64,000 bases of DNA from JABISG01 sp963581435 (GCA_963581435.1 CAUZOL010000001.1:11745-75744), one strand, 5' to 3'. Shown: positions 36,408 to 45,727, counted from the first letter of the stretch. The notes: generated from the sequence alone by a model not told the origin. Program-made: numbers and translations.

Positions 36408-38780
36408 TCATCCCGGTTGCAAGATCATCGTTTCCACCGCCACCTTGGCCGCCTCTTCTACATCCAACGGAATCGGGTGATACCGGCCCGAGATCCAGTC
36501 TTCAAACTGGTCGCTGTAATGCGGGCTGCCAGGATGTCCCGATTGGCTTTGGGCATCGACGGCGTTCAACACCGGCGGGTTGACGCTCAAATCGGCGATG
36601 AGTCGGTAGCCGGCACCGGTGGCAGCCGTCCAGTCGGGTCCGCTACCCGTGTTGCAAACGGTCGTCATATCGCCGCGAACCGGGCTGCCACCGTGATCGA
36701 GCAGTTGCGCCAAATCGCCGCGCGCTGACAACACGTGTTTGAGCGGCATGACGTGCAACCGCCCCCATTCCCATTCCGACATGTTGTCGCCGAAGCGGCT
36801 GGCGAGATCGTCCAACGCCGCTCGAAAGGCGGTGCGGATCTTCGTTTCACGGTCCCCCGCAGCGAACCAGCCGACCGCGTCGGCCTCCAACAGTCGGGCG
36901 GAAAAACCTTCGCAACCCTTCGCCAGTAATTCCGACGTATTGGCATCAAAGCGTTCGTCGGCTACGGTTCGTGCCCAGTGGGTGTAGAAGACATTGAAGA
37001 TCGTCGTCGCGACCGAGTCCGGCTCGGCGTGAAAATCCCACGACTGCAATTGCTCCACCGCCTCGCGAACTCGGGGATCGTCGTCGTTCTTCAACAAATC
37101 GACGAGATGCGGCACCGCGCCGGCGGCTCGCAAATTCACCGAATCCTGATGCATGTCGCGCATGTCGTCGGGGGTGAGTTCCCCCTGCTCTTCAATCATC
37201 TGGCGAATGCGGGTACCGCGCCAGCCGCTGACCCAGCGACCGTACAGCAGATGCGGAAAGTCGTTCGGAACAAGTCGATTGTTAGCACTGGCGATCCAGC
37301 CACGCTCCGGTTCGATGATGCCGGGCATTTCATCGAACGGAATCAACCCCTGCCATTGATGCTCCGGGTCCCAACCCGGCCGGTAACCGCGTTCTTCCTG
37401 CTTGCGGACGGGGATGCGGCCGGACGACTGAAAGCCGATTGCCCCGTCGGTATCGGCGAACACCAACCCGAACGTCGGCACATGCCACGGCCTGAGCGCT
37501 TCGCGGAACTCCTTCACATCGTTCGCGCGGCCGATGTCCAACAACGATGTCAGCCAACCGCCCTGATGGAAACCGAGCCAGTTGAGTGTGACCGGACCGG
37601 TTTTGTTCGCAGGTGGCGGAAGAATCTCATCGACGACCGGGCCGTTGCGCGAAAAGCGAATCGTCTTTGTCACCGGCTCGGCATCGCGGACGGCGATCAC
37701 TTCGGCCAGTTCGCGGGCCGGTTCCCATTGGCCGTCGTAAAGGAAGCAATCAGAATGATCGGGGTCGATCTTCTCTTGATACAGATCGCGCTGCGAGCAG
37801 ATGTTGTTGGTGATGCCCCAGGCGACGCGTTCGTTGCGACCGAACATAATTGCCGGCATGCCAACATAGGCCATTCCCGCCACGTTGAACGATCCACCGC
37901 TGAGGTGGGCTTCGTACCAGCAGGAAACGGCCTCGAAGGCGATATGCGGATCGCTGCCCAACAGCGGCGCGCCGGTTGAAGTGCGGCTGCGGGAGACAAC
38001 CCAGTTGTTGCTGCCGGTCGTGGCATCGGGATCACCCACCACCTGCCCCACCGGTTCCAGCGGCAGCGTTGCCGTCGGTGTGTATTCGCCGGGATGCAGA
38101 ATCGACTCGTCGTCCGCTTCGCCCAGCAGATAGTTGTCGAACAGAGGGCCATTGCCCAGAGCGCGGCGAGCGAGTTCCGGCATGACGATGACGGGATAAC
38201 GCACTGTTAAGTAGTAGCGGAATTCACTTTCGATGGCGATGCAGTCGGTCTCGATCCAACGCTTTGGGCGGTAGTCCAACAGATCGAATTCAATCGGCAA
38301 GTTGTCGCCGCAATGGTCGATGAGCGCGTTAACGCCATCGGTGAAGGCGGTGAGCGTCTGCCGGACTTCGGGCGAAAGTCGTTCCCACTCGTCGGCGGCG
38401 ATGCGACTGTGACCAATCGTGCGGGCAACAATGTCGGTTTCCAGCCCGTCGGGGCCGAGAATTTCAGCCAGACGTCCCTGCGCTTTGCGGCGAAGATAGT
38501 CGAGTTGAAACAGCCGATCCTGCGCCATCGCATAGCCGAACCCAAAAAACAGGTCACGGTCGTTGTCGGCCTGAATGTGCGGAATGCCGTGCGCGTCGCG
38601 GGCAATCGACACGGTCGTCGAGACGTGTACGGGGATTTCTCCCGTGTGAGAGGGGACCCGTTTTTCGGCTTCTTCCCGCCACCAACTGTCGAACTCGGCT
38701 CGCGTGATTCCCGCGGATTTGCAGGCGGATTGAATGCTGTCCCCGTCACCAAGGCGGCGAAGGCGTTCTTTAGTATTCAT
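36408..38780 (-). CDS. Penicillin acylase family Ntn hydrolase with HTH-like N-terminus
   Basis: A 790-residue protein of the penicillin amidase family, which are made as one chain and cut before a Ser nucleophile. The processing site is TGSNNWVV with Ser257. Conserved segments are DAHGIPHIQADNDRDLFFGFGYAMAQDR in the alpha chain, and GAPLLGSDPHI and MFGRNERVAWGITNN in the beta chain. The first 42 residues (QSACKSAGITRAEFDSWW core) look like a small helix-turn-helix, and no signal peptide is present, unlike most secreted family members. Substrates include penicillins, N-acyl homoserine lactones and other N-acyl amines. Confidence 0.9.
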   Translation of the reverse strand: MNTKERLRRLGDGDSIQSACKSAGITRAEFDSWWREEAEKRVPSHTGEIPVHVSTTVSIARDAHGIPHIQADNDRDLFFGFGYAMAQDRLFQLDYLRRKAQGRLAEILGPDGLETDIVARTIGHSRIAADEWERLSPEVRQTLTAFTDGVNALIDHCGDNLPIEFDLLDYRPKRWIETDCIAIESEFRYYLTVRYPVIVMPELARRALGNGPLFDNYLLGEADDESILHPGEYTPTATLPLEPVGQVVGDPDATTGSNNWVVSRSRTSTGAPLLGSDPHIAFEAVSCWYEAHLSGGSFNVAGMAYVGMPAIMFGRNERVAWGITNNICSQRDLYQEKIDPDHSDCFLYDGQWEPARELAEVIAVRDAEPVTKTIRFSRNGPVVDEILPPPANKTGPVTLNWLGFHQGGWLTSLLDIGRANDVKEFREALRPWHVPTFGLVFADTDGAIGFQSSGRIPVRKQEERGYRPGWDPEHQWQGLIPFDEMPGIIEPERGWIASANNRLVPNDFPHLLYGRWVSGWRGTRIRQMIEEQGELTPDDMRDMHQDSVNLRAAGAVPHLVDLLKNDDDPRVREAVEQLQSWDFHAEPDSVATTIFNVFYTHWARTVADERFDANTSELLAKGCEGFSARLLEADAVGWFAAGDRETKIRTAFRAALDDLASRFGDNMSEWEWGRLHVMPLKHVLSARGDLAQLLDHGGSPVRGDMTTVCNTGSGPDWTAATGAGYRLIADLSVNPPVLNAVDAQSQSGHPGSPHYSDQFEDWISGRYHPIPLDVEEAAKVAVETMILQPG

Positions 38781-38950
38781 TGTTGTCGATTACCTTCTCG
38801 GTCGCGATTCCCCAACGGGATTTTCGCAGATGCGTTCGTCTCACTTGATTCTGGTCGGCTCTGGTGTGATGCTGACCGAAACGAGACCGGCATTCAATGC
38901 TGCGCCAAGGAAATCGTTGTGGTCGGTCATACAGCAGCCGCAAATAGGAG

Positions 38951-39012
38951 AGTCGAGATGCGATGGTCGAGAGTCGAGAGTGTAGAGTCGAGAGTCGAGA
39001 GTCGAGAGCCGA
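38951..39012 (+). repeat. Tandem GAGTCGA heptamer repeat
   Basis: About seven imperfect copies of GAGTCGA (GTCGAGAGTCGAGAGTGTAG and so on) just before and into the start of the sialidase-like gene. A related weaker pattern CTCTTGTCTCTC occurs near 45738. It is read as a simple sequence repeat. Confidence 0.75.
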
Positions 39013-40967
39013 GAGCAAGAAGGACGCTGAATGCGTCTCGGCTATTGATTGCGATTTTCGCGCTCATTGTTATTGCCAATGTTTTGCCGACGTTATCGAC
39101 GGCTGCTGAGCCGGTCCGGAAGCATGTGGAACTGGATGCTGCGACCCGGGAACGGTGTTTGGATATTCTGCGTGCAGGACTCCGTTCGGACGAGTTCTGG
39201 CCATCGATTCATGCTGCCGAAGGACTGACATTGGGTGGTCGCGGTGAAGAAGTCCGCGAGTTTCTGTTGCCGAAACTTGGTTCTGAAACCGACGATCAAC
39301 GCCGCTGCGGCATCGCCCGTGAACTGGTCCGTGCTGGTGATCGGTTGAAGGCGAACGTGATGTTGACAATTCTCGCTGGCAAGGAAAGTCATGGTCACGT
39401 TCATGCGGCGGAAAGTTTGTACAAGGTCGCTGAAATCGGCGACGGCGTCGCGATGCGGCGGGCTTTTGCGCAGGATGAGAACGAAACGCTCAAAATCATG
39501 TCGGCCGCGGCGCTCGGGCGATGTGGCAATCCCGTCTGCATGGCTTACTTGCGGAAAACGTTGACACATTCCGATCCGAAAATCGCCCGCATTGCCGCAT
39601 GGGTGTTGGGGCGAATTGGCGACTCCCAAGATATCGCCCAAATCTCGAAGAACGTGACAACCGCTCCCGATGCGCTCACGCGGGCCTATTACGAACACTC
39701 GCTGGCAGCTTTGGGTGATCTCTCGGGCCGCGAGGGGTTGGCGAAAAACCTGAGCGACGAGGATGCGGCCATCCGAACGTATGCGGCGACATTCGCTGGC
39801 GACGCACGGGCGGTTTTCGTTGCCGACAAGCTGGCGAAACGGCTCGACGATGAGAACGCCGACGTGCGGTTTCGTGCGGCTCAATCGCTGCTGGTGATCT
39901 CGCGTCCTGCTGATCCGGATCGTCACGAAGACGTTTCCCGAATGGTTTACAAGGCAACGAAAGAGAATCCGCGATACACCGAAGGATCGATTCTCGAGTT
40001 GAGCGATGGTTCACTGTTGTTTGCGGCGACGGAATTCATCGGCGGTGGCAGTGACTTTGCCAAGGCGCAAATTGTAGGCCGAGAATCGAGCGACGGCGGA
40101 CGCACATGGGGCAAGCAGCGCATGCTGCAAGAGAACACCGGCGGCCGCAACGTAATGAGCGTCACGCTGCGGCGATTGAAGAAAGGACCGATGGCGGGCG
40201 AGATTGCGCTGTTCTACCTGCAGAAGAACAGTTTCAGCGACCTCGACCTGCTGGTGCGGTTTTCAAAGGACGAGGGCCAAACGTTCGGCCCGCCGACAAC
40301 GGTGACCAATGAGTCGGGTTACCACGTCGTGAATAACGACCGGGTGGTCGAACTTTCCACGGGACGGTTACTCGCGCCCGCCGCATCGACGGCCGACGTG
40401 AAGAAGGTGAATCATTTTGTCTCGCACTGTTTCATTTCCGACGATGGCGGCCGGACCTGGCGGAAAGGTAAGAACAGCGTCGATATGCCAAAACGCGGCG
40501 CAATGGAGCCGGAAGTGTTGGAACTCAACGATGGCGGCGTATTGATGATCGTCCGCACGCAACTGGGGATCATTGGTGCATTCCGCTCGACCGATGGCGG
40601 GGAAACATGGGGCGAACAGATGTCGCTCGACCTGAAAGCACCCGAAGCGCCGGCGACGCTGCGGCGGATTCCCTCGACCGGCGATCTGCTGTTGATCTGG
40701 AACAACACCTACACCGCCGGCGCCGGTCACGGCGGCAAACGAACTCCGCTGACCGCTGCCATCTCGTCCGACGAAGGCAAAACGTGGCGGAACGTGAGGA
40801 ATCTCGAAACGGACAAGAGCAAAACGTTTTCCTACACCAGCGCGATTTTCGTGCGAGATCGCGTCGTGCTCAGTTACTGGGAAAGCGGTCCGGCCGCCGG
40901 ACAACTTTCGACACGTTTTCGATCGCTGCCCGTGAGTTGGTTTTACGGCGAAGCTCGGAAGGAATGA
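38958..40967 (+). CDS. Secreted protein with HEAT-like repeats and sialidase (BNR) domain
   Basis: A 669-residue protein from the ATG at 38958. The first 30 residues are encoded by the GAGTCGA repeat and may not be translated; a CTG or TTG further in (near 39027-39042) could be the real start, just before the signal peptide IAIFALIVIANVLP. Residues about 55-320 are HEAT-like helical repeats (AAALGRCGNPVCMAYL, AAWVLGRIGD). The rest is a six-bladed propeller with Asp-box repeats SSDGGRTWG, SKDEGQTFG, SDDGGRTWR, STDGGETWG and SSDEGKTWR. Asp-box propellers include exo-alpha-sialidases; catalytic residues were not verified. Probably acts on extracellular glycans. Confidence 0.82.
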   Translation: MRWSRVESVESRVESREPRARRTLNASRLLIAIFALIVIANVLPTLSTAAEPVRKHVELDAATRERCLDILRAGLRSDEFWPSIHAAEGLTLGGRGEEVREFLLPKLGSETDDQRRCGIARELVRAGDRLKANVMLTILAGKESHGHVHAAESLYKVAEIGDGVAMRRAFAQDENETLKIMSAAALGRCGNPVCMAYLRKTLTHSDPKIARIAAWVLGRIGDSQDIAQISKNVTTAPDALTRAYYEHSLAALGDLSGREGLAKNLSDEDAAIRTYAATFAGDARAVFVADKLAKRLDDENADVRFRAAQSLLVISRPADPDRHEDVSRMVYKATKENPRYTEGSILELSDGSLLFAATEFIGGGSDFAKAQIVGRESSDGGRTWGKQRMLQENTGGRNVMSVTLRRLKKGPMAGEIALFYLQKNSFSDLDLLVRFSKDEGQTFGPPTTVTNESGYHVVNNDRVVELSTGRLLAPAASTADVKKVNHFVSHCFISDDGGRTWRKGKNSVDMPKRGAMEPEVLELNDGGVLMIVRTQLGIIGAFRSTDGGETWGEQMSLDLKAPEAPATLRRIPSTGDLLLIWNNTYTAGAGHGGKRTPLTAAISSDEGKTWRNVRNLETDKSKTFSYTSAIFVRDRVVLSYWESGPAAGQLSTRFRSLPVSWFYGEARKE

Positions 40968-41070
40968 GTGGCGCAGGAACCATTGTGGGCGGGCGACACG
41001 CTCGGTTTTAACGCAAAGGTCCAAAGGACCGCAGAGATTCGCAAAGGGAAAAAGATAGGCGGACAATAGG

Positions 41071-41145
41071 AGCCTGAAGCGCAAGCGAAGGAGCAATAAG
41101 AGTTCGTCCGCTTGTGCCGGTGCTCCTTCGCTAGCGCTTCAGGCT
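41071..41145. repeat. Interspersed long inverted repeat, family C variant
   Basis: Arms AGCCTGAAGCGCAAGCGAAG and CTTCGCTAGCGCTTCAGGCT with one mismatch around a 36-base interior. The surrounding gap of about 307 bases (40968-41274) shows nothing else recognisable. Confidence 0.75.
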
Positions 41146-41274
41146 TCTCTATTAAGGGTCTGATGGTCCTTCGTTGGCTTCCTTTTCTTGTTGGGGTTGA
41201 CCACGTCGAAAAAACTCGGCATGAATGTGGTGACGACCAGCGGGCGGCACGTGATACTTGAACGGACGAAACAA

Positions 41275-42435
41275 ATGAACCGACGAAACGTATGCGTTTT
41301 GATTCTTGCACTCGTTGGGACGCAAGGATGGGACTTCGGCACCGGAGCAGTCTCTGCGGCCGATGTCGAGAACCCGTTGGAATTGACGTTGCCATCGGAG
41401 TTCTATGCGGTGGTTGGTGAGAAGACGACCATTGGCTTCGACAACATTGTGCTGACTAAGACGCCGGAAGAATACCGGTTCGATGTCGTGTGCAACATCG
41501 GTCGCGCCGGTAAGACGAATTGGGCGGTGACGCCGACGGCCGAAGATGTCGGCAAGCATACACTGCGGGTGAACGTCGCCGATGCCAACGGCAAGACGTT
41601 GGGCAGCGCGAAGACCACATTGCGCGTGGTGGCGGCCGATGCCGGTGTGGGCCGGACAATTCGGCTGTTGATTGTCGGTGACAGTCTGACGCATGCGACC
41701 GCGTATCCCAACGAAATCGCGAGGCTGCTCTCGAAACGGGGGAACCCCGCATGGAAAATGCTCGGCACACACAAGCCGAAAAACGCCGGCAAGGGCGTCG
41801 CCCACGAAGGATACGGCGGTTGGACGTGGCAACGGTTTGTCACACAATATGAGCCGAACCCCGACGGCACGTATCGCAAGCGGAGCAGTCCATTTGTGTC
41901 TCTCGGCGATGATGCCAAACCGAAGTTGGACGTCGCCCGCTATTTCAAGGAAGAGTGCGGAGGACAGCGGCCCGACTACGTGCTGTTTCTGTTGGGCATC
42001 AACGATTGCTTCAGTGCGAATCCCGAACAGCCGGACGACCGCATTGCGAGCATGCTGAAGCAGGCGGACATACTGCTGGCGGAATTCCGTCGAGCCGCGC
42101 CAAAGGCCGAACTGGGAATCTGCCTGACAACTCCGCCCAACTCCCGCCAAGCCGCTTTCGAGGCAAACTACAAGGACCGGTATTCACGCTGGGGTTGGAA
42201 ACAGACTCAGCATCGGCTCGTGCAGATGGAAATCAAACACTTCGGTCGGCAGGAGGACAAGCGAATGTTCGTCGTCCCCACCGAGATGAATCTCGACCCA
42301 ACCGCCGGCTACCCCGCCAACAACGGCGTGCACCCCAACACCGCCGGCTACCAACAACTCGGCGGTTCGATTTACGCCTGGCTGAAACACCGGCTGGACA
42401 TTGCCGATAAGGGGCTGAAGCGGTCGGCGAAGTGA
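41275..42435 (+). CDS. Secreted SGNH/GDSL hydrolase
   Basis: A 386-residue protein; the ATG at 41275 gives MNRRNVCVLILALVG, a signal peptide. An Ig-like or beta domain of about 110 residues follows, with GKHTLRVNVADANGKTLG. The SGNH domain has LLIVGDSLTHATAY (Ser), EGYGGWTWQRF (Gly), LGINDCF (Asn) and NNGVHPNTAGYQQLG (His). The usual DxxH is here VHPN without Asp directly two before the His. Such enzymes remove acetyl or other esters from polysaccharides. It is near a sialidase-like gene in the same direction. Confidence 0.85.
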   Translation: MNRRNVCVLILALVGTQGWDFGTGAVSAADVENPLELTLPSEFYAVVGEKTTIGFDNIVLTKTPEEYRFDVVCNIGRAGKTNWAVTPTAEDVGKHTLRVNVADANGKTLGSAKTTLRVVAADAGVGRTIRLLIVGDSLTHATAYPNEIARLLSKRGNPAWKMLGTHKPKNAGKGVAHEGYGGWTWQRFVTQYEPNPDGTYRKRSSPFVSLGDDAKPKLDVARYFKEECGGQRPDYVLFLLGINDCFSANPEQPDDRIASMLKQADILLAEFRRAAPKAELGICLTTPPNSRQAAFEANYKDRYSRWGWKQTQHRLVQMEIKHFGRQEDKRMFVVPTEMNLDPTAGYPANNGVHPNTAGYQQLGGSIYAWLKHRLDIADKGLKRSAK

Positions 42436-42500
42436 GCGGGCGTGCGATGGCTGTTGACGAACGCTCGACCCCAGTCACCTTCTTCAATCGAACGTTGGCT

Positions 42501-42839
42501 TCAATCGAATAACGGGGCGTCTCGTACAGCCCCGTTTTCTCCGAAATGGCGATCGCGAAGTCTTCTTAGAAGCGGACGTTCAATCTGTATCGAGACCTGA
42601 CCTAACACGAAGCACGCAAAAACCAACCCGATTGCGACACAAACATATCCTGCCGGCGGTGGAAGCCTCGGCGTCATCGTCCACAGCAAGAGCATCACTC
42701 CGATAGCTAAACTGTTCGCTGCCACAGATCTCCATAGGAAGCGCATTCCAAAAACCGCTTCCCGATGCAGGAGTCGCTTCTCGTGGCGTGGCAGATCCCG
42801 CAATTCCGGCACCGAATCGATCGACGAGTAAATTTTCAT
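42501..42839 (-). CDS. Small membrane protein, hypothetical
   Basis: A 112-residue protein; the start at 42839 (MKIYSSIDSVPELRDLPRHE) is preceded by GGAGAGG. A charged N-terminal part is followed by two transmembrane segments (about residues 38-54 and 62-80). No domain is recognised. It might be a membrane-associated regulator or channel-like protein, but nothing supports a specific role. Confidence 0.7.
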   Translation of the reverse strand: MKIYSSIDSVPELRDLPRHEKRLLHREAVFGMRFLWRSVAANSLAIGVMLLLWTMTPRLPPPAGYVCVAIGLVFACFVLGQVSIQIERPLLRRLRDRHFGENGAVRDAPLFD

Positions 42840-42923
42840 AATGAACCTCTCCGGCGTCAATAATACCACCGACATCAAGATTGCCGCAAGATAATCCAAT
42901 CAGCGGTAGTGGCAACGGCCAAA

Positions 42924-42968
42924 TAAAAAGCCCCGGCGACAGTTTTGAGGCTGCCGCCGGGGCTTCGT
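42924..42968 (-). terminator. Rho-independent terminator after the 71-residue protein gene
   Basis: Read on the minus strand, stem GCCCCGGCG / CGCCGGGGC with a 15-base loop, then TTTTTATTT. It begins about 100 bases after the stop of the 43071-43286 gene. Confidence 0.8.
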
Positions 42969-43070
42969 GTTTGTGGCCGTGGCATCTGCGTTGGCCCGCA
43001 ATTGCGGCCACAGGTGCAGGCTACCGGGAATTGCCACAGGATGTAAAGGCAAAGCCCGCGGATCGGGCGA

Positions 43071-43286
43071 TCAATGCCCGTCGGGCATGCCCAAATTGGC
43101 CCAGCGTTCGTAGTCGGCCGGAAAGTGGGCGCTCTTGCCGTAGATCAACTGTTGCGTCATCTGCTGCGACCATTTGAGATAACTCTCCAGGCCTTCGGCC
43201 GAGTGATACTTTTCGATGAGCGCATCGGAAACGTAAACTTCGTCGCCAAACTGCTCGTATTCCTCGCGTGGAATTCTCGTCGTCAT
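43071..43286 (-). CDS. Small hypothetical protein
   Basis: A 71-residue soluble protein starting MTTRIPREEYEQFGDEVY, preceded by AAGAAGG at a good distance. It is Tyr-rich and helical with no recognised domain. The clear terminator about 100 bases after its stop supports its being a separate transcription unit. Confidence 0.65.
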   Translation of the reverse strand: MTTRIPREEYEQFGDEVYVSDALIEKYHSAEGLESYLKWSQQMTQQLIYGKSAHFPADYERWANLGMPDGH

Positions 43287-43489
43287 CGGCCCGCACCTTC
43301 TTGGTGTTGAAGCAGCCTCGTCTCTTCGATTTCAGAATAACCGCTCCAGCGACGCGCTGCAAACGGACGCGTTTCAACCCAGAGTCCCCCACCCGGAGTG
43401 CTCGCCACCGCGCAAAAAACGACCGAGCCGATGGGAATCGACCCAGTCGTCAAATTGCTCAAATTGTCCGCCGAAATCAGCTTGGCGAA

Positions 43490-44062
43490 TCAGTCGTCGT
43501 AGTTGACGACAACAACGCCCTTCTTCGACTTGATTTCGATTTCGTATTTACCGTAATCGTATTCCACTTTGGCACCACCGCGGCTGATTTTAACTTTCTT
43601 GCAGCCACAAGGAGGAACGCAGATTTCGACGAGAACGAATCGCGGAGCCGGCTTGCAGCGGCTGCAGGGGTCTCTCGGCGGCGGACACGGGTCCATCACC
43701 TGCACGACCATCTTGACGGCACAGGGATGAATGTTGTCGCGGTCTTCGTACTTCACTCGGTGGTAAAGCCCGATCGGCTGGCCAGCGGGGGCCGGCGCGA
43801 TTTGCGTATCGCCTTCGGGCGTTGGCACAATGTACTCACCCGGAGCGAGTTTGATACCGGGCGGCGGTGCCAGCTGGAACGATGCCAACGCGATCCGCGA
43901 ATCTTTCGGTCCGTTCTGCTGCCAGACAATGCGACCGTAAGTCTTGGGATTTTTAGTGGTGGTCTCCGAATCGAACAACCCATCGAGAAACCCCGCCTGG
44001 CTTCCGCCGCCGGTAAGGCTCAACATCGCCAAAGCGATGGATAAAATCATTAGTTTCTTCAT
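43490..44062 (-). CDS. Secreted Cys-rich protein, hypothetical
   Basis: A 190-residue exported protein with signal peptide MKKLMILSIALAMLSLTGGG ending near SQAG. The middle part is Pro-rich (PAPAGQPIGLYHRV). Eight cysteines cluster in about 40 residues (HPCAV, DPCPPPRDPCSRC, EICVPPCGC), followed by a basic and beta-prone tail. The Cys cluster suggests disulfides or metal binding in the periplasm or wall. No named family is recognised; planctomycete cell-envelope proteins often look like this. Confidence 0.72.
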   Translation of the reverse strand: MKKLMILSIALAMLSLTGGGSQAGFLDGLFDSETTTKNPKTYGRIVWQQNGPKDSRIALASFQLAPPPGIKLAPGEYIVPTPEGDTQIAPAPAGQPIGLYHRVKYEDRDNIHPCAVKMVVQVMDPCPPPRDPCSRCKPAPRFVLVEICVPPCGCKKVKISRGGAKVEYDYGKYEIEIKSKKGVVVVNYDD

Positions 44063-44599
44063 GGTGTGACTCCCGTTCTGTCGCTTGAATGACGCGAAAG
44101 CGTCTCCTACAGCGACTTTCTTAATCTAGTGACGCTCTGATATTCATACAGGCCCACGAAATGGTGATCCCTCATTGGGATGCAGCCCGCCTTCTGTTTG
44201 CCATCCGACAACTATAGTCTGCGTCGAAAGTGGTGGCGTCTTGCCAGCGTCAAATCGTTCGGAAACTGACGCGAAGTACGGAGATCTACAACCTTTAGGG
44301 ATAATGGACGGCTTGGCGAATTGCAAGCTGTGTTCGCCGAAAATAGAGTGATTTTCCGTTTATTCGGTAGAAGCATGCGACCCGTTACAGGCAGAAACCG
44401 ATGTGGCGCCGAACCAGATGGCTGTGAATTGACGTTTTCACCCCATATGTGGGCGGATTGGATTGTCTCTTCACGTCTTGCGTCGTCGTGAAACGAAATA
44501 CATAATAATGATCGGTGGGTTGTCGGGCCGAACTCTTGTTGCCGACAACAGAACCGATGATTATCCCGGGCCGCTGTTCCGACTGGAAGGACCAATCCG
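44063..44599. other. Long intergenic region, no feature recognised
   Basis: About 540 bases between two divergent exported-protein genes. It must hold both promoters. I see no tRNA, repeat family copy or believable small gene; it is more AT-rich near its 3' end. Confidence 0.5.
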
Positions 44600-45676
44600 A
44601 TGCGTCAACGGAAATCAGTTGTGCTGGGAATGTCGTACATGTGTGTCTTCACGTGTACGTTAACCGTGGGAATGTTCGCGCTCTCTGGCTGCGGCGGTGA
44701 CGACGCAGCAAAAGACGATGCAGCGGCGGATGGTGGCGAGACGGGCGCTACAGGCAGCAGTGATTCGCCCAAGGTGTCCAGGAACGGGACCTATGTCGAT
44801 GAAGGTGGCCGCAAGTGGCTGGCCAAGGATTTCCCCTACGACGTCTGGTATACCGACCCATTGGCCGTCGCGCGACAGGAAGGGAAAGTTGCCGATCCTG
44901 GAGTGGGCGATCCCGGCACGAAACCGGAAAACGGTGGCGAGAAGACCACCGATCCGATGCCGGCCAGCAATAGCGGATCGGGCGAAATCAACTGGAAAGA
45001 CGTCGTCGCTGCTTCGGTGTTGGACGTGGAGATGAAGAAGATCAACAATCGATTCAAGGCGAAGTTACTGACGGTGGCAACATTCAACTCCAGTTATCTT
45101 GAGCTACCGCCGCACGTGACGACGATGACGGCGCTGTCCGCAATTGCTGCCCAGCATCCCGATGAAGTCCGCTGGAAAAAGAATGCCAAGCAGATCCGTG
45201 ATCTGTCGGCGAGCATGCTGACCGAAAAACTGCAGCGAGGGCCGAAATCGTACAAACAAATCAACGAGCCGTACCTCAACATTGGCGATATTCTCAGCGG
45301 CAGCCGACCGGGTGGATTAGCCGAACCAAACGAGGACGACGCGATGGTGGAATACGTCGATATCGGCTTTCTCATGAAGCGGCTCGACATTGGCAAGAAG
45401 TGGCTGTTGGTGAATGTGGGCAGCGAAGAAGCGCTGAAGGAAAACGCGGAAGAGATCAAACATGAAGCCGCGCTGATGTCCGCCTTGCTGACGGTGACGA
45501 CCACAGAAGGTTACGGCTATTTCGAAGACGATGATTTCAAAGCCTTTGTGAAGACAATGATCGACGGCAGCAAGAAAGTGTCTGAGGCGGTCGATACGGG
45601 CAGTTTCGACAACTACCAACTCGGCTTCTCACAATTGAGCCAGGCGTGCGACAAATGCCACAGCACGTATAAGTAA
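44600..45676 (+). CDS. Lipoprotein with C-terminal CxxCH heme-binding motif
   Basis: A 358-residue lipoprotein with lipobox ALSGC (Cys31) after a hydrophobic leader. A low-complexity acidic and Gly/Ser-rich linker follows. The rest is mostly alpha-helical and ends with QACDKCHSTYK, where Cys350, Cys353 and His354 make a c-type heme site 5 residues from the C-terminus. A heme site at the very end of a four-helix protein is the layout of cytochrome c-prime. The protein has about 320 mature residues, so it may hold two such helical bundles, only the last keeping the heme site. An electron-transfer or gas-binding role is inferred. Confidence 0.78.
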   Translation: MRQRKSVVLGMSYMCVFTCTLTVGMFALSGCGGDDAAKDDAAADGGETGATGSSDSPKVSRNGTYVDEGGRKWLAKDFPYDVWYTDPLAVARQEGKVADPGVGDPGTKPENGGEKTTDPMPASNSGSGEINWKDVVAASVLDVEMKKINNRFKAKLLTVATFNSSYLELPPHVTTMTALSAIAAQHPDEVRWKKNAKQIRDLSASMLTEKLQRGPKSYKQINEPYLNIGDILSGSRPGGLAEPNEDDAMVEYVDIGFLMKRLDIGKKWLLVNVGSEEALKENAEEIKHEAALMSALLTVTTTEGYGYFEDDDFKAFVKTMIDGSKKVSEAVDTGSFDNYQLGFSQLSQACDKCHSTYK

Positions 45677-45700
45677 GTTTAGAGATTAGAGTCAAACAGA

Positions 45701-45727
45701 CTCGCGGGGCGTTGCCCCGCCGCTAAA
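45701..45727. repeat. Partial interspersed repeat, family B
   Basis: CTCGCGGGGCGTTGCCCCGC continuing CGCTAAA is the right half of family B, shortened to a single compact hairpin, between convergent genes. Confidence 0.65.

Noticed and set aside
38313..38957. Extension of the sialidase-like frame far upstream
   Set aside because: That part overlaps the penicillin acylase gene on the other strand and encodes no sensible protein; an ATG at 38958 or later is used instead.
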